Shown here piece by piece: positions 51,344 to 59,843 of a stretch of DNA of 64,000 bases. The translations under genes and the position numbers were made by a program. The notes under the pieces were generated by a model. The model did not search any database. It was not told where the DNA came from and worked only from the letters and a program-made list of their open reading frames with translations. Each line of letters opens with the position of its first letter. The stretch's first letter is position 1. Source of the DNA: Streptomyces albidoflavus. Lineage in GTDB: Bacteria; Actinomycetota; Actinomycetes; Streptomycetales; Streptomycetaceae. The DNA lies in NCBI RefSeq assembly GCF_000719955.1, contig NZ_JOII01000017.1, forward strand, positions 135,618 through 199,617, in the 5' to 3' direction.

Positions 51344-51616
51344 TCAGCTCAGCGCCTTGCGCAGCCGCTCGGGGCTGACCCGCCAGAAGTCGTGCTGCTC
51401 CCCGTCGACGAGCACCACCGGGATCTGCTCCCAGTAGGCGTCGTGGAGCGCCTGGTCCTGGAGGATGTCCTTCTCCTCCCACACCGCGCCGACCTCGGCG
51501 CAGACCGCCGCCACCACCTCGCGGGCGTCCTCGCAGAGATGGCACCCGGGCTTGCCCACCAGGGTGACGACCCGCTCGGCGGGAGCCTTCTTCGTACGAC
51601 GGAACACCGGACTCAT
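51344..51616 (-). CDS. glutaredoxin-like protein
   Basis: The 90-residue thioredoxin-fold protein has the redox motif in LVGKPGCHLCEDAREVV (CxxC at about residues 25-28), IPVVLVDGEQHDFWRVSPER and a C-terminal helix. It belongs to the DUF836/glutaredoxin-like actinobacterial group often next to rex-hem or HAD genes. The ATG at 51616 gives MSPVFRRTKK; an ATG nine bases upstream is possible. It is on the minus strand, upstream of rex, with 300 bases between them that hold the ROP. Confidence 0.85.
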   Translation of the reverse strand: MSPVFRRTKKAPAERVVTLVGKPGCHLCEDAREVVAAVCAEVGAVWEEKDILQDQALHDAYWEQIPVVLVDGEQHDFWRVSPERLRKALS

Positions 51617-51768
51617 ACCGCCCATTGTGGCCCCGCCCCCTCGGCGGCCCGCGCGCCGGGGGCCGCCGCACCGCCCGCGAGGGCCCGTCACACCGCCGAC
51701 CCGAAGTGTTCACGGCCGGGCACCCTCCGGGGTCCGGGCGCGCCCCGCGGACTGACTATGCTCTCGAC

Positions 51769-52779
51769 ATGCCCCTCCCCACGCCCGACGGCAAGTCCGG
51801 CCGGAACCCGCTGAGGATGCGCCTCTCCTGGGAATGGCTGACCCCCCGCAGACGCCCGGCCACCGCGCGCAGCGTGCTGGCGGGCGAGGCGAGCGCCGAG
51901 GCGGCCCGTAAGACCTCGCAGGCGCCGGAGGAGGCACTGGAGGCCGGGGCCACCGAGGTCACGCCCGCCGAGGAGAAGCCGGCCGAGCCGGAGTTCCCGG
52001 TCGCCGGGGACGAACGCGCCGCCGCCTTCTTCGACCTGGACAACACGGTGATGCAGGGCGCCTCCCTCTTCCACTTCGGCCGCGGCCTGTACAAGCGGAA
52101 GTTCTTCGAGCGCCGCGAACTGACCCGGTTCGCCTGGCAGCAGGCGTACTTCCGGATCGCGGGCACCGAGGACGCGGGGCACATCCAGGACGTCCGCGAG
52201 TCCGCCCTCTCCATCGTCAAGGGCCACCGCGTCGCCGAACTGATGTCGATCGGCGAGGAGATCTACGACGAGTACCTCGCCGGCCGCATCTGGTCCGGCA
52301 CCCGCGCCCTCGCCCAGGCCCACCTCGACGCCGGCCAGCGGGTCTGGCTGGTGACCGCGGCGCCGGTGGAGACCGCCACCATCATCGCCCGCAGGCTCGG
52401 CCTGACCGGGGCGCTCGGCACCGTCGCCGAGTCGGTCGGCGGGGTCTACACCGGCCGCCTGGTCGGCGAACCGCTGCACGGCCCCGCCAAGGCCGAGGCG
52501 GTCCGCGCGCTGGCCGCCGCCGAGGAGCTGGACCTCGACCGCTGCGCCGCGTACAGCGACTCGCACAACGACATCCCGATGCTCTCGCTGGTCGGCCACC
52601 CCTACGCCATCAACCCGGACACCAAGCTCCGCAAGCACGCCCGCGAGCACGACTGGCGGCTGCGCGACTACCGGACCGGGCGCAAGGCGGTCAAGATCGG
52701 CATCCCGGCGGCCGCCGGGGTCGGCGCGCTGGCCGGCGGCACCGCCGCCGCCGTCGCCATCCACCGCCGGCGCGCCTGA
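51769..52779 (+). CDS. HAD-family (IB) phosphatase with C-terminal membrane segment
   Basis: The 336-residue protein has a variable N-terminus of about 80 residues, then the HAD motif I AAFFDLDNTVMQGASLFHFG, motif II in WLVTAAPVE, a Lys in LHGPAKAEAVRAL and motif IV in AAYSDSHNDIPMLSLVGHPY. It fits the SerB-like HAD-IB group; the substrate may be a phospholipid or small phosphate ester. A final hydrophobic stretch (VKIGIPAAAGVGALAGGTAA) may anchor it. The ATG at 51769 lies 147 bases from the divergent glutaredoxin start. Confidence 0.88.
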   Translation: MPLPTPDGKSGRNPLRMRLSWEWLTPRRRPATARSVLAGEASAEAARKTSQAPEEALEAGATEVTPAEEKPAEPEFPVAGDERAAAFFDLDNTVMQGASLFHFGRGLYKRKFFERRELTRFAWQQAYFRIAGTEDAGHIQDVRESALSIVKGHRVAELMSIGEEIYDEYLAGRIWSGTRALAQAHLDAGQRVWLVTAAPVETATIIARRLGLTGALGTVAESVGGVYTGRLVGEPLHGPAKAEAVRALAAAEELDLDRCAAYSDSHNDIPMLSLVGHPYAINPDTKLRKHAREHDWRLRDYRTGRKAVKIGIPAAAGVGALAGGTAAAVAIHRRRA

Positions 52780-52794
52780 CCCGACGCACACGCG

Positions 52795-52826
52795 GGGCCG
52801 CCCTTCCGGCACTCCGGGGGCGGCCC
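52795..52826 (+). terminator. hairpin terminator after the HAD gene
   Basis: GGGCCGCCC (52795-52803) pairs with GGGCGGCCC (52818-52826) across a 14-base loop, 15 bases after the stop at 52779. Confidence 0.65.
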
Positions 52827-53005
52827 TTCGGCGTACGCGCCCCGGCCGTCGCGCCCCTCGCGCCACCGCGCGCCCCGGCCGGACCGACTACCCGACAAAA
52901 CGGCGTTCTTACCCCGCCGCGCCCCACGGCACGCACGTTCACCCCAGACGACCACAACACGTCCCCCACACGGCCGGAATTCGGACTCTTCCGATCAGCT
53001 GGCGA

Positions 53006-53081
53006 TCACTCTGTGCCAAGCGAACAGACCGATAAGGGCCACGGAACCGTCGCAATCGGTGATTTGAGCAACTCGGTGTAG
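53006..53081 (+). promoter_or_regulatory. two BldD-like boxes upstream of bldN
   Basis: TCACTCTGTGCCA at 53006-53018 matches the published BldD consensus TNACNC(A/T)GNGTNA except at one position. A second candidate, CAACTCGGTGTAG at 53069-53081, keeps the core ACNC-N-GNGT but misses three flanking positions. BldD repression of bldN is established in S. coelicolor. The region 52827-53195 (about 370 bases) holds no gene I can support besides these boxes. Confidence 0.65.
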
Positions 53082-53195
53082 CGCCGCCTGTACGAAGCGT
53101 TATTCTCCTCAGACGCAATTCCGGTGCCTCACACCGCCACATCGAGTGAACGGCGACGCACCGTACGTGATGGAAGCTCTGCCTCTGGGAGTCCC

Positions 53196-54002
53196 GTGTA
53201 CCCACACGTCGGGGTTGACGCCTCGGGCCTGGCTACGCTGCGCGCAACGGTCGTCGACCGCCTGCGCAGCTTCGTCCCCACCGTTTACGCCGTCCCCGCC
53301 CTCGCCGCCCCCGCGCTCCCCTCGCCCGGGTCCGCCGGTTCCGCCTACGCCCTCGCCGAAAGCGGCGCCGCCGTCGGCAGACGGGGCCGCACCGGCTCCG
53401 CCCGCCGCGCCGGCGGGGGCACCACCACGGCCCGCCGTCCCGCGGCCGACAGCGACAGCGCCCGCATGATGGAACTGGTCGAACGCGCCCAGGACGGGGA
53501 GGCCGAGGCGTTCGGGAAGCTGTACGACCAGTACAGCGACACCGTCTACCGCTACATCTACTACCGGGTGGGCGGAAAGGCCACCGCCGAGGACCTGACC
53601 AGCGAGACCTTCCTGCGCGCCCTGCGCCGGATCGGCACCTTCACCTGGCAGGGCCGCGACTTCGGCGCCTGGCTGGTCACCATCGCCCGCAACCTGGTCG
53701 CCGACCACTTCAAGTCGAGCCGCTTCCGCCTCGAAGTGACCACCGGCGAGATGCTCGACGCCAACGAGGTCGAACGCAGTCCCGAGGACTCGGTCCTGGA
53801 GTCCCTCTCCAACGCCGCCCTCCTCGACGCCGTCCGACGTCTCAACCCCCAGCAGCAGGAATGCGTCACGCTCCGATTTCTCCAGGGCCTGTCGGTCGCC
53901 GAGACCGCACGCGTCATGGGGAAGAACGAGGGCGCGATCAAAACGCTCCAGTACCGGGCGGTCCGCACCCTGGCCCGCCTGCTCCCGGACGACGCCCGCT
54001 GA
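53196..54002 (+). CDS. bldN: RNA polymerase ECF sigma factor BldN (pro-form)
   Basis: Sigma-BldN drives aerial-hyphae genes including chaplins and rodlins. The 268-residue product starts at a GTG (53196) with GGGAG four bases upstream, and reads YPHVGVDASGLATLRATVVD, closely like S. coelicolor BldN. About 88 residues precede the sigma core, the pro-sequence processed in S. coelicolor. Region 2 runs from ARMMELVERAQDGEAEAFGK through TFTWQGRDFGAWLVTIARN; region 4 has LNPQQQECVTLRFLQGLSVA and NEGAIKTLQYRAVRTLA. RsbN, its anti-sigma factor, is encoded next. BldD-like boxes lie upstream. Confidence 0.96.
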   Translation: MYPHVGVDASGLATLRATVVDRLRSFVPTVYAVPALAAPALPSPGSAGSAYALAESGAAVGRRGRTGSARRAGGGTTTARRPAADSDSARMMELVERAQDGEAEAFGKLYDQYSDTVYRYIYYRVGGKATAEDLTSETFLRALRRIGTFTWQGRDFGAWLVTIARNLVADHFKSSRFRLEVTTGEMLDANEVERSPEDSVLESLSNAALLDAVRRLNPQQQECVTLRFLQGLSVAETARVMGKNEGAIKTLQYRAVRTLARLLPDDAR

Positions 54003-54165
54003 CCGTCCCCGCACCACCCGTTCCCACCGCTGTCCCACCCGTACCGCCCGTCCCGCCCCTGTCCCCCGTACCGAGTTCGCCGTCCCGCCGACCGCCACGC
54101 ACCGTGCCCGTCAACTGGCCGTGCGTGGCTGTTCGCTGGGTTCAGCGGACCGATCGCGGCAGTTC

Positions 54166-54194
54166 CGTAACCAGGGGGGCGGGCCAGTCGTTGG
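54166..54194 (+). promoter_or_regulatory. candidate sigma-BldN-type promoter upstream of rsbN
   Basis: CGTAAC (54166-54171), 17 bases and CGTTGG (54189-54194) match the -35 (GTAAC) and -10 (CGTT) elements recalled for sigma-BldN. The start would be about 125 bases before the rsbN GTG. The remainder of the 54003-54324 gap is Pro-codon-rich on the plus strand but carries no coding signal. Confidence 0.65.
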
Positions 54195-54324
54195 GGGGAT
54201 TGCAGACTTCCCCCGGATGCGCTTCAGCAGCCCCGCCCTCACTCGATCGGGTGGACGCCGCCGCGGTGCGGAACTCCCGGATCGCGCGGGGAGTCGACCG
54301 TCATGACGAGAGGAGGTGCCGCCC

Positions 54325-55563
54325 GTGATCGCGAATGTATCGGCACACCGGCGGGCGAACGCCTTCGCCCAGGCCCTGGAGGAGCAGACGCCCCCGGGCC
54401 AGGCGGCCGAGGACCGGCCACCGGCGGCGTCCGGGGAGCAGCCCGGCGCGGCTCCCGCGGAGCGCGCCGAGGAGAGCAGGATGCTCTCCCTGGCAGCCGA
54501 GCTCGGCGAAGTGCCCAGACCCCAACTGGACCCCGAGGTGAGAACCGTCCAGCGCGCCCAGCTGGTCGCCGCGATGGAGGCGATGGCCGGCTCCGCACCG
54601 GACCCTTCGGTGCCCGAGCAGCGCTCCGGCCGGGGCGCGCACCGGGCCAGCCCCCTGCGGAAACTCCGCCCCCGTTCGCGCCTCACCAAGGGCCTCGCCG
54701 CGGGCGGCCTCACGGTGGGCGTCGCGGCGGGAGCCTTCGGCGGCGTGGCCGCGGCCAGCTCCGACGCCCTCCCCGGTGACTCGCTCTACGGGCTGAAGCG
54801 CGGCATGGAGGACATCAAGCTCGGCATGGCCGGTGACGCGGCCGACCGCGGCGGGATCTACCTCGACCACGCCTCGACCAGGCTGAGCGAGGCCCGCCGG
54901 CTGATGGAGCGCGGCCGCTCGGGCTCCCTGGACCACGAATCGCTCGCCGAGATCCGCCGCGCGCTGGGCGCCGTGCACCACGACGCCGGCCAGGGCCACC
55001 GCCTGCTCAGCGCCGCCTACCAGGAGGGCGGTTCGCTCCAGCCGATCCAGCAGCTCTCCTCCTTCTCCCAGTCGCACCGGGCCACCTGGACCTCGCTGCG
55101 CGACCAGCTCCCGCCCACCCTGTTCGACGTGAGCGACCAGGTGAGCGAGGTCTTCGACGCCATAGAGGAGGAGGTCGAGCCGCTCCGTTCGCTGCTGCCC
55201 GGCGCCCCCTCCCAGGACGACCGCCCGGGCGGCTCCCCCGCCCCCGGCTCCTCCCCGCCCGCGGGCACCGGCTCCGTGGCCCCCGGCGAACCGGACCCGT
55301 CCGGCTCGGCGGAGCGCGAGGGCGGCGGCCAGGGCGGCACCGGCGAGAAGGGCAGCCCGAAGCCGTCCGCCGACGACCAGCAGGACGACGGCCTCCTCGG
55401 CGGCTCGACCGGCGGCCTGCTCGACCCGCCCCGGACCGGCCAGGACTCCCCGGCCCCCTCCCAGGAGCAGCGCGAGCCCGGCACCGCACCGGACGTCACC
55501 CTCCCGCCCCTCCTCCCGGGCCTCCTCCCCGGCCTCGGCATCGACGCGGGCGACCGGGACTGA
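54325..55563 (+). CDS. rsbN: anti-sigma factor RsbN (single-span membrane protein)
   Basis: RsbN binds sigma-BldN at the membrane and keeps it inactive. The 412-residue protein has a cytoplasmic N-terminal sigma-binding part (residues 1-110, with RRANAFAQALEEQ), a basic stop (LRKLRPRSRLTK), a membrane helix (about 123-145) and an extracytoplasmic DUF5667 domain (GDSLYGLKRGMEDIKLGM, LDHASTRLSEARRLM) followed by a long Pro/Ser/Gly/Glu-rich tail. The GTG at 54325 has AGGAGG eight bases upstream; an in-frame GTG nine bases earlier is closer than needed. The place right after bldN and the match to S. coelicolor SCO3324 (from memory) support the symbol. Confidence 0.92.
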   Translation: MIANVSAHRRANAFAQALEEQTPPGQAAEDRPPAASGEQPGAAPAERAEESRMLSLAAELGEVPRPQLDPEVRTVQRAQLVAAMEAMAGSAPDPSVPEQRSGRGAHRASPLRKLRPRSRLTKGLAAGGLTVGVAAGAFGGVAAASSDALPGDSLYGLKRGMEDIKLGMAGDAADRGGIYLDHASTRLSEARRLMERGRSGSLDHESLAEIRRALGAVHHDAGQGHRLLSAAYQEGGSLQPIQQLSSFSQSHRATWTSLRDQLPPTLFDVSDQVSEVFDAIEEEVEPLRSLLPGAPSQDDRPGGSPAPGSSPPAGTGSVAPGEPDPSGSAEREGGGQGGTGEKGSPKPSADDQQDDGLLGGSTGGLLDPPRTGQDSPAPSQEQREPGTAPDVTLPPLLPGLLPGLGIDAGDRD

Positions 55564-55584
55564 CCAACCCGGCTCCCGTACGAA

Positions 55585-55620
55585 CCGGAGGGCCTCACCG
55601 TGCGCGGTGGGGCCCTCCGG
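55585..55620 (+). terminator. hairpin terminator after rsbN
   Basis: CCGGAGGGCC (55585-55594) pairs with GGCCCTCCGG (55611-55620), and the interior CACCG/CGGTG (55596-55600 with 55605-55609) extends the stem to loop TGCG. It lies 22 bases after the rsbN stop. Confidence 0.8.
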
Positions 55621-55660
55621 CCTGCGTGCCGCCCCGGCCCAGTGCCCTTACTCTCCTCGG

Positions 55661-56929
55661 ATGACCGACGCGCCGCCCACTTCCCCCTCTCCCCACCCCA
55701 CTGCCCCACCCACCGCCTTGACGGTCCGGGAGATCACCGAGGACGACCTCGACGGCTGGGGCCGCGCCTACAGCAAGGGCAACTTCGTCCCCTACCGGAC
55801 CGCCTCCCTGGAACGGCGCCGGGGCGTCTTCGAACCGGGCCGGTGGCTCGGCGCGTAGGAGGGTGGAGAGTGTGTGGGGACGTTCCGGGGGCTCGCGCTC
55901 GACCTGAGTGTGCCGGGCGGGGCCCTGCTCCCGGTCCTCGGTGTCAGCTCGCTCGCGGTGGTGCCCTCGCACCGGCGGCGGGGCATCCTCTCCGCGCTGA
56001 TGGCCCACGGGCTGCGCGCGGCGGTCGCCCGGGGCGAGGCGGCGGCGGTGCTGCACTCGGCCGAGTACCCGGTGTACGGCCGGTACGGCTTCGCGCCCGC
56101 CACCCGGCACGGCGGCTTCACCGTCGATGTCACGGCCTCGGGGGGCCTCCGCCCGGACCTGGACACCTCCGCCACCCTCCGCGAGGCCGCACCGGAGGAG
56201 GTACGCCGCTTCGGCCCGGCCCTGTTCGACGAGGCCCGCCGGGGTCGGGCGGGCGCGGTGAGCCGCCCGGGGTGGAGCTGGCGCCGGCGCACCGGGGCCG
56301 CGCTGCTGCCCGGGGAGGAGTGGGAGGCGCCGACCGTCCTCGTCCACCGGGACGGGGCGGGAGAGGTGCGCGGCCTCGTCGCGTACACGGTCGACGGGAA
56401 GTGGAGCGACCGGGTCCCCGACGCGACGCTGACCGTCACCGACCTCGTCGCCACCACCGCGCAGGCCCGCCGCGCGCTCTGGGCCCACCTGCTCTCCGTC
56501 GACTGGGTGCGCAGGATCGAGGTCCCGGACGCCGCGCCGGACGACCCGCTGCCGCTCCTCCTGCGGGACCCGCGCGCCGTCCGCCCGCTCCCCCACCCGG
56601 CCGACTGCCTCTGGCTGCGCCTGCTCGACCTGCCCGCCGCGCTGACCGCCCGCACCTACCCGCCCGGGCTGCGGCTGGCGCTGCGGGTCGCCGACCCGGC
56701 CGGTCACGTCGACGGGGTGTGGCTGCTGCGCACCGGCGCCGACGGCTCGGCCGAGGTCACCCCGGACGGCGGCCCGGCCGACCTGGCCCTGGACGCCGCC
56801 GCCCTCGCCGCGCTCCACCTCGGCGGCGAGCAGGCGAGCAGGCTGGTGGCGGCCGGGCTGGCCACCGAGCTGACCCCGGGAGCGGCCCGCCGCGCGGACA
56901 CCCTCTTCCGCACCACCGCCGAGCCGTGA
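55661..56929 (+). pseudogene. Eis-type GNAT N-acetyltransferase interrupted by one in-frame TAG
   Basis: The frame from the ATG at 55661 to the stop at 56929 would give 422 residues, the usual length of Eis-like acetyltransferases with an N-terminal GNAT domain and a C-terminal sterol-carrier-like domain. Codon 66 (55856-55858) is TAG, and the frame continues without shift: GRWLGA before it, EGGECVGTFRGLALD after. The acetyl-CoA site VVPSHRRRGILSALM is downstream of the stop. A Tyr codon (TAC) is the likely ancestral codon. So this is a pseudogene, a base-call error, or less likely an amber readthrough. The C-terminal part could still be translated from the GTG at 55874. Confidence 0.8.
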
Positions 56930-56977
56930 TGCCCCGACCACTTCTGAACGCGGACGGGGGTGGCGGCCCCGGGAACC

Positions 56978-57955
56978 TCAGAAGAAGACCGACCGCCGCT
57001 GCACCAGCAGCTTGTACAGCGTGTGCTGGATCTGTTCGCGCACCTGGTCGGTGAGGTTGAACATGAGCATCGGGTCCTCGGCGGCCTCCGTCGCGTACCC
57101 GTCGGTGGGGATCGGTTCGCCGAACTGGATGGTCCACTTGGTCGGCAGCGGCAGCGCGCCGAGCGGCCCGAGCCACGGGAAGGTCGGCGTCAGCGGGAAG
57201 TACGGCAGCCCCAGCACCCGCGCGAGGGTGCGGGCGTTGCCGACCATCGGGTAGATCTCCTCGGCGCCCACGATGGAGCAGGGCACGATGGGGACGCCCG
57301 CGCGCAGGGCCGTCGAGACGAAGCCGCCCCGCCCGAACCGCTGGAGCTTGTACCGCTCGCTGAACGGCTTGCCGATCCCCTTGAACCCCTCGGGCATCAC
57401 CCCGACGATCTCGCCCGCGCCCAGCAGCCGTTCGGCGTCCTCGGCGCAGGCCAGGGTGTGACCGGCCTTGCGGGCGACCTCGTTGACGACCGGCAGCCGG
57501 AAGACGAGGTCGGCGGCGAGCAGCCGCAGGTGGCGTTCGGCGGGGTGCCGGTCGTGGACGGCGACCTGGAGCATCAGCCCGTCCAGGGGCAGCGTCCCGG
57601 AGTGGTTGGCGACGATCAGGGCGCCGCCGTCGGCCGGGATGTTCTCGATCCCCTTCACCTCGACCCGGAAGTACTTCTCGTACACCGGGCGCAGCAGTGA
57701 CATCAGGACCTGGTCGGTGAGTTCCTCGTCGTACCCGAACTCGTCGACCTCGTACTCGCCGGTGAGGCGGCGCCGCAGGAAGGCGAGGCCGCCCGCGATC
57801 CGCCGCTCCCAGCCGCCGTCGTCCCGGGCGGGCCCGGGCTCCGGCCCGGCGGCCGGCTGCGGCGCTTCCGGCAGCGCGCGTACGGGGGCCGGGGTGCGGG
57901 GGCGGCGACGGCGCGGCCGGTCGTCGTCGAAGGGGATGACCTTGGCGTCCGCCAT
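56978..57955 (-). CDS. lysophospholipid acyltransferase (PlsC-type)
   Basis: The 325-residue protein has a disordered Pro/Arg-rich N-terminus (residues 1-50) and then the glycerophospholipid acyltransferase domain with NHSGTLPLDG (an H-x6-D variant of the HX4D motif), LPVVNEVARKAG, VMPEGFKGIGKPF and VPIVPCSIVGAEEIYP. It probably esterifies lysophosphatidic acid or another lysolipid. It starts at the ATG at 57955. The upstream epimerase gene ends 14 bases before it, so the two share a transcript. Confidence 0.88.
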   Translation of the reverse strand: MADAKVIPFDDDRPRRRRPRTPAPVRALPEAPQPAAGPEPGPARDDGGWERRIAGGLAFLRRRLTGEYEVDEFGYDEELTDQVLMSLLRPVYEKYFRVEVKGIENIPADGGALIVANHSGTLPLDGLMLQVAVHDRHPAERHLRLLAADLVFRLPVVNEVARKAGHTLACAEDAERLLGAGEIVGVMPEGFKGIGKPFSERYKLQRFGRGGFVSTALRAGVPIVPCSIVGAEEIYPMVGNARTLARVLGLPYFPLTPTFPWLGPLGALPLPTKWTIQFGEPIPTDGYATEAAEDPMLMFNLTDQVREQIQHTLYKLLVQRRSVFF

Positions 57956-57968
57956 GGTGCTCTGCTCC

Positions 57969-59030
57969 TTAGTCGGCGCTCGGTTCGGGGTACGCGGTGC
58001 TGGGTGCCCGTACGGTCTCGGCGACCCGGTCGACGGCGTGGGCGACGGCCTGCGGCGGGAGGAGTCCGCTGCCGCGGGCGCGGGCGAAGTCGGCGAAGGT
58101 CTGCGCGGTGGTCCAGGCGGGGTGGAAACCGAGGGTCTCGCGCATCTGCACGGTGGAGACGACCCGGCCGTGGGTGAGCAGCCGGATCTGTTCCCGGGAG
58201 AAGTCGGTGACGCCGACGGTCCGCAGCGCCGCCCCGACCCAGGTGACGGCCGGCAGCAGCACGGGCACGGTGGGGCTGCCGAGCCGCCGGGCGCACTGGG
58301 AGAGCAGGACCACGCCGTCCCCGGCGATGTTGAAGGTGCCGCTGTTGAGCGTCCCCCGGGCCGGTTCCCCGGCGGCGATGCGCAGCACGTCCAGGCAGTC
58401 CTCCTCGTGGACGAACTGGAGGCGCGGGTCGTAGCCGAGGACGGTCGGCAGCACCGGCAGCGAGAAGTACTCGGCGAGCGGGGTGTCCGCGCCGGGCCCG
58501 AGGATGTTGGCGAACCGCAGCACGCAGACGGCCACGTCCGGCCGCCGTCGCGCGAACCCGCGGACGTACCCCTCGACCTCGACGGCGTCCTTGGCGAAGC
58601 CGCCGCTGGGCAGCGCCTTGGCGGGGGTGGTCTCGGTGAAGACGGCCGGGTCGCGGGAGGCGGAACCGTAGACGTTGGTGGAGGACTTCACGACGAGCCG
58701 CCGCACACTGGGCGCCTTCTGGCAGGCCCCGAGCAGCTGGAGCGTCCCGATGACGTTGGCCTCCTTGACGGAGGACCGCCCGCCACCGCCGAGCGGCGTC
58801 CCGGACACGTCGAGATGGACCACGGTGTCGACGCGGTACTCCGCGAGCAGCCGCCCGATGGCCGGCCGCCCGATGTCGGCCTGCACGAACTCGGCGTCCC
58901 CGAGCTGATGCGCGGGCGCCACCGAGTCGACGGCCACCACCTTGTCGACCCCCTCCTCCCGCTGCACCCGGCGTACGAACCGCCCACTCAGCGGACGCGC
59001 GACCCCCGTAACGAGCACGACCCTGCCCAA
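57969..59030 (-). CDS. NAD-dependent epimerase/dehydratase family protein
   Basis: This extended SDR of 353 residues has a TGVARPLSGRFVR cofactor loop (a GxxxG variant of GxxGxxG), VDTVVHLDVSG, SSTNVYGSA for the catalytic Ser/Thr and a modified Tyr/Lys region, VLRFANILGPGADTPLAEYF. Substrate binding cannot be assigned; sugar nucleotides are typical. The start is a TTG at 59030 without a clear Shine-Dalgarno sequence. The acyltransferase gene follows after 13 bases, perhaps for one envelope-related pathway. Confidence 0.83.
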   Translation of the reverse strand: MGRVVLVTGVARPLSGRFVRRVQREEGVDKVVAVDSVAPAHQLGDAEFVQADIGRPAIGRLLAEYRVDTVVHLDVSGTPLGGGGRSSVKEANVIGTLQLLGACQKAPSVRRLVVKSSTNVYGSASRDPAVFTETTPAKALPSGGFAKDAVEVEGYVRGFARRRPDVAVCVLRFANILGPGADTPLAEYFSLPVLPTVLGYDPRLQFVHEEDCLDVLRIAAGEPARGTLNSGTFNIAGDGVVLLSQCARRLGSPTVPVLLPAVTWVGAALRTVGVTDFSREQIRLLTHGRVVSTVQMRETLGFHPAWTTAQTFADFARARGSGLLPPQAVAHAVDRVAETVRAPSTAYPEPSAD

Positions 59031-59159
59031 GTCAGCGCCTGCCTTCCCCAGTCAGCTGTGCCCCGGCAACCCTTGCCACCTCACGGTAACGGCTCGACAT
59101 TGCCCCACGATGACACCGTGCCGCCCAACCACCGCTCTCGGCCAGGCCGACCGAAATCG

Positions 59160-59180
59160 GCCCGGCCGGCGCTTGAGGCC
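59160..59180. repeat. single copy of the dispersed repeat
   Basis: The stretch ending CCCGGCCGGCGCTTGAGGCC at 59161-59180 is the same unit as the array near 20 kb. It lies 23 bases before the T-tract of the bS22 terminator, downstream of that gene. Confidence 0.85.
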
Positions 59181-59202
59181 ACCCCCGAGTGGCCCGGGCC
59201 AC

Positions 59203-59242
59203 AAAAAACGAGGTCCTCCCGCCAGCAGGCGGAAGGACCTCG
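59203..59242 (-). terminator. intrinsic terminator with T-tract after bS22 gene
   Basis: A 14-bp stem (59210-59223 with 59228-59241, one mismatch) with loop AGCA is followed on the minus strand by six T residues (A residues at 59203-59208). It is 21 bases after the stop at 59263. Confidence 0.88.
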
Positions 59243-59262
59243 TCAAGCACGCCGCTAGGCGC

Positions 59263-59361
59263 TTACTTCTTGTTGCGACGCTGCACACGCGTGCGCTTCA
59301 GCAGCTTGCGGTGCTTCTTCTTGGCCATCCGCTTACGCCGCTTCTTGATAACAGAGCCCAC
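59263..59361 (-). CDS. small ribosomal protein bS22 (AURKAIP1/COX24-domain)
   Basis: This 32-residue, extremely basic protein reads [19 protein letters not shown] and ends [10 protein letters not shown]. It matches the AURKAIP1/COX24-domain proteins that cryo-EM found as bS22 in the mycobacterial 30S subunit. It starts at a GTG (59361) with GAGGG five bases upstream. Twenty of its 32 residues are Arg, Lys or His, which fits rRNA binding. It is followed by a strong intrinsic terminator, as expected for a highly expressed gene. Confidence 0.9.
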   Translation of the reverse strand: MGSVIKKRRKRMAKKKHRKLLKRTRVQRRNKK

Positions 59362-59387
59362 GACTACCCTCGCTCACTTCTCGGACA

Positions 59388-59408
59388 ACCCCCGTTTTCA
59401 CCGGGGGT
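59388..59408 (-). promoter_or_regulatory. small hairpin upstream of bS22 gene
   Basis: ACCCCCG (59388-59394) pairs with CGGGGGT (59402-59408) across a 7-base loop. It lies 27 bases before the bS22 start on the minus strand and may be in its 5' untranslated region or a terminator for the HTH gene upstream (stop 59506). Confidence 0.4.
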
Positions 59409-59505
59409 CATTGGTGCGGGGCTGCATGGGCCCACACGACCTACGTCGGCTTAGCCTACCCGCCCCGCGCCTGAGCCCGTAATCGAGGTCCCGCGGACCC
59501 GGTCG

Positions 59506-59715
59506 TCAGGCCGTCTCCACCCCCACGTAGGAGTCGCGAAGGTACTCGTGAACCGCCTGTTCCGGGACGCGGAAGGACCTTCCGACCCGGATGGCGGGCA
59601 GATGACCGCTGTGCACCAGGCGGTACACGGTCATCTTGGACACGCGCATCACCGAGGCGACTTCCGCCACGGTCAGAAACTGGACCTCGTTGAGAGGCCG
59701 GTCAGCAGCAGCCAT
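59506..59715 (-). CDS. small MerR/excisionase-type HTH protein
   Basis: The 69-residue protein is almost only a DNA-binding domain: FLTVAEVASVMRVSKMTVYR, LVHSGHLPAIRVGRSFRVPE, then AVHEYLRDSYVG. This is the helix-turn-helix 17 (excisionase/BldC-like) fold. In Streptomyces such proteins near bldN are chromosomal regulators, and I see no phage context here. The ATG at 59715 has AGGTG upstream; a 33-base upstream extension is not favoured. It is followed by bS22 on the same strand. Confidence 0.88.
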   Translation of the reverse strand: MAAADRPLNEVQFLTVAEVASVMRVSKMTVYRLVHSGHLPAIRVGRSFRVPEQAVHEYLRDSYVGVETA

Positions 59716-59843
59716 GTCACACCTGAACCTTCCGCACATGACGGGCACCGGCTTCCCCTCCGGTGACTCCTCGTCTCTGTGCGCTCACTCCCCAATGTAG
59801 GGGCGGGTGATGCGAGTGGGGAAGAGGAGCCCCTGCCGGGTCC

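Noticed and set aside
55661..56929. Frameshift in the Eis-type gene
   Set aside because: Both parts are in the same frame; only one TAG separates them, so it is a nonsense codon and not a frameshift.
59506..59715. Prophage excisionase
   Set aside because: Despite the excisionase-type fold, there is no integrase, attachment site or phage gene near it, and the surroundings are core genes.
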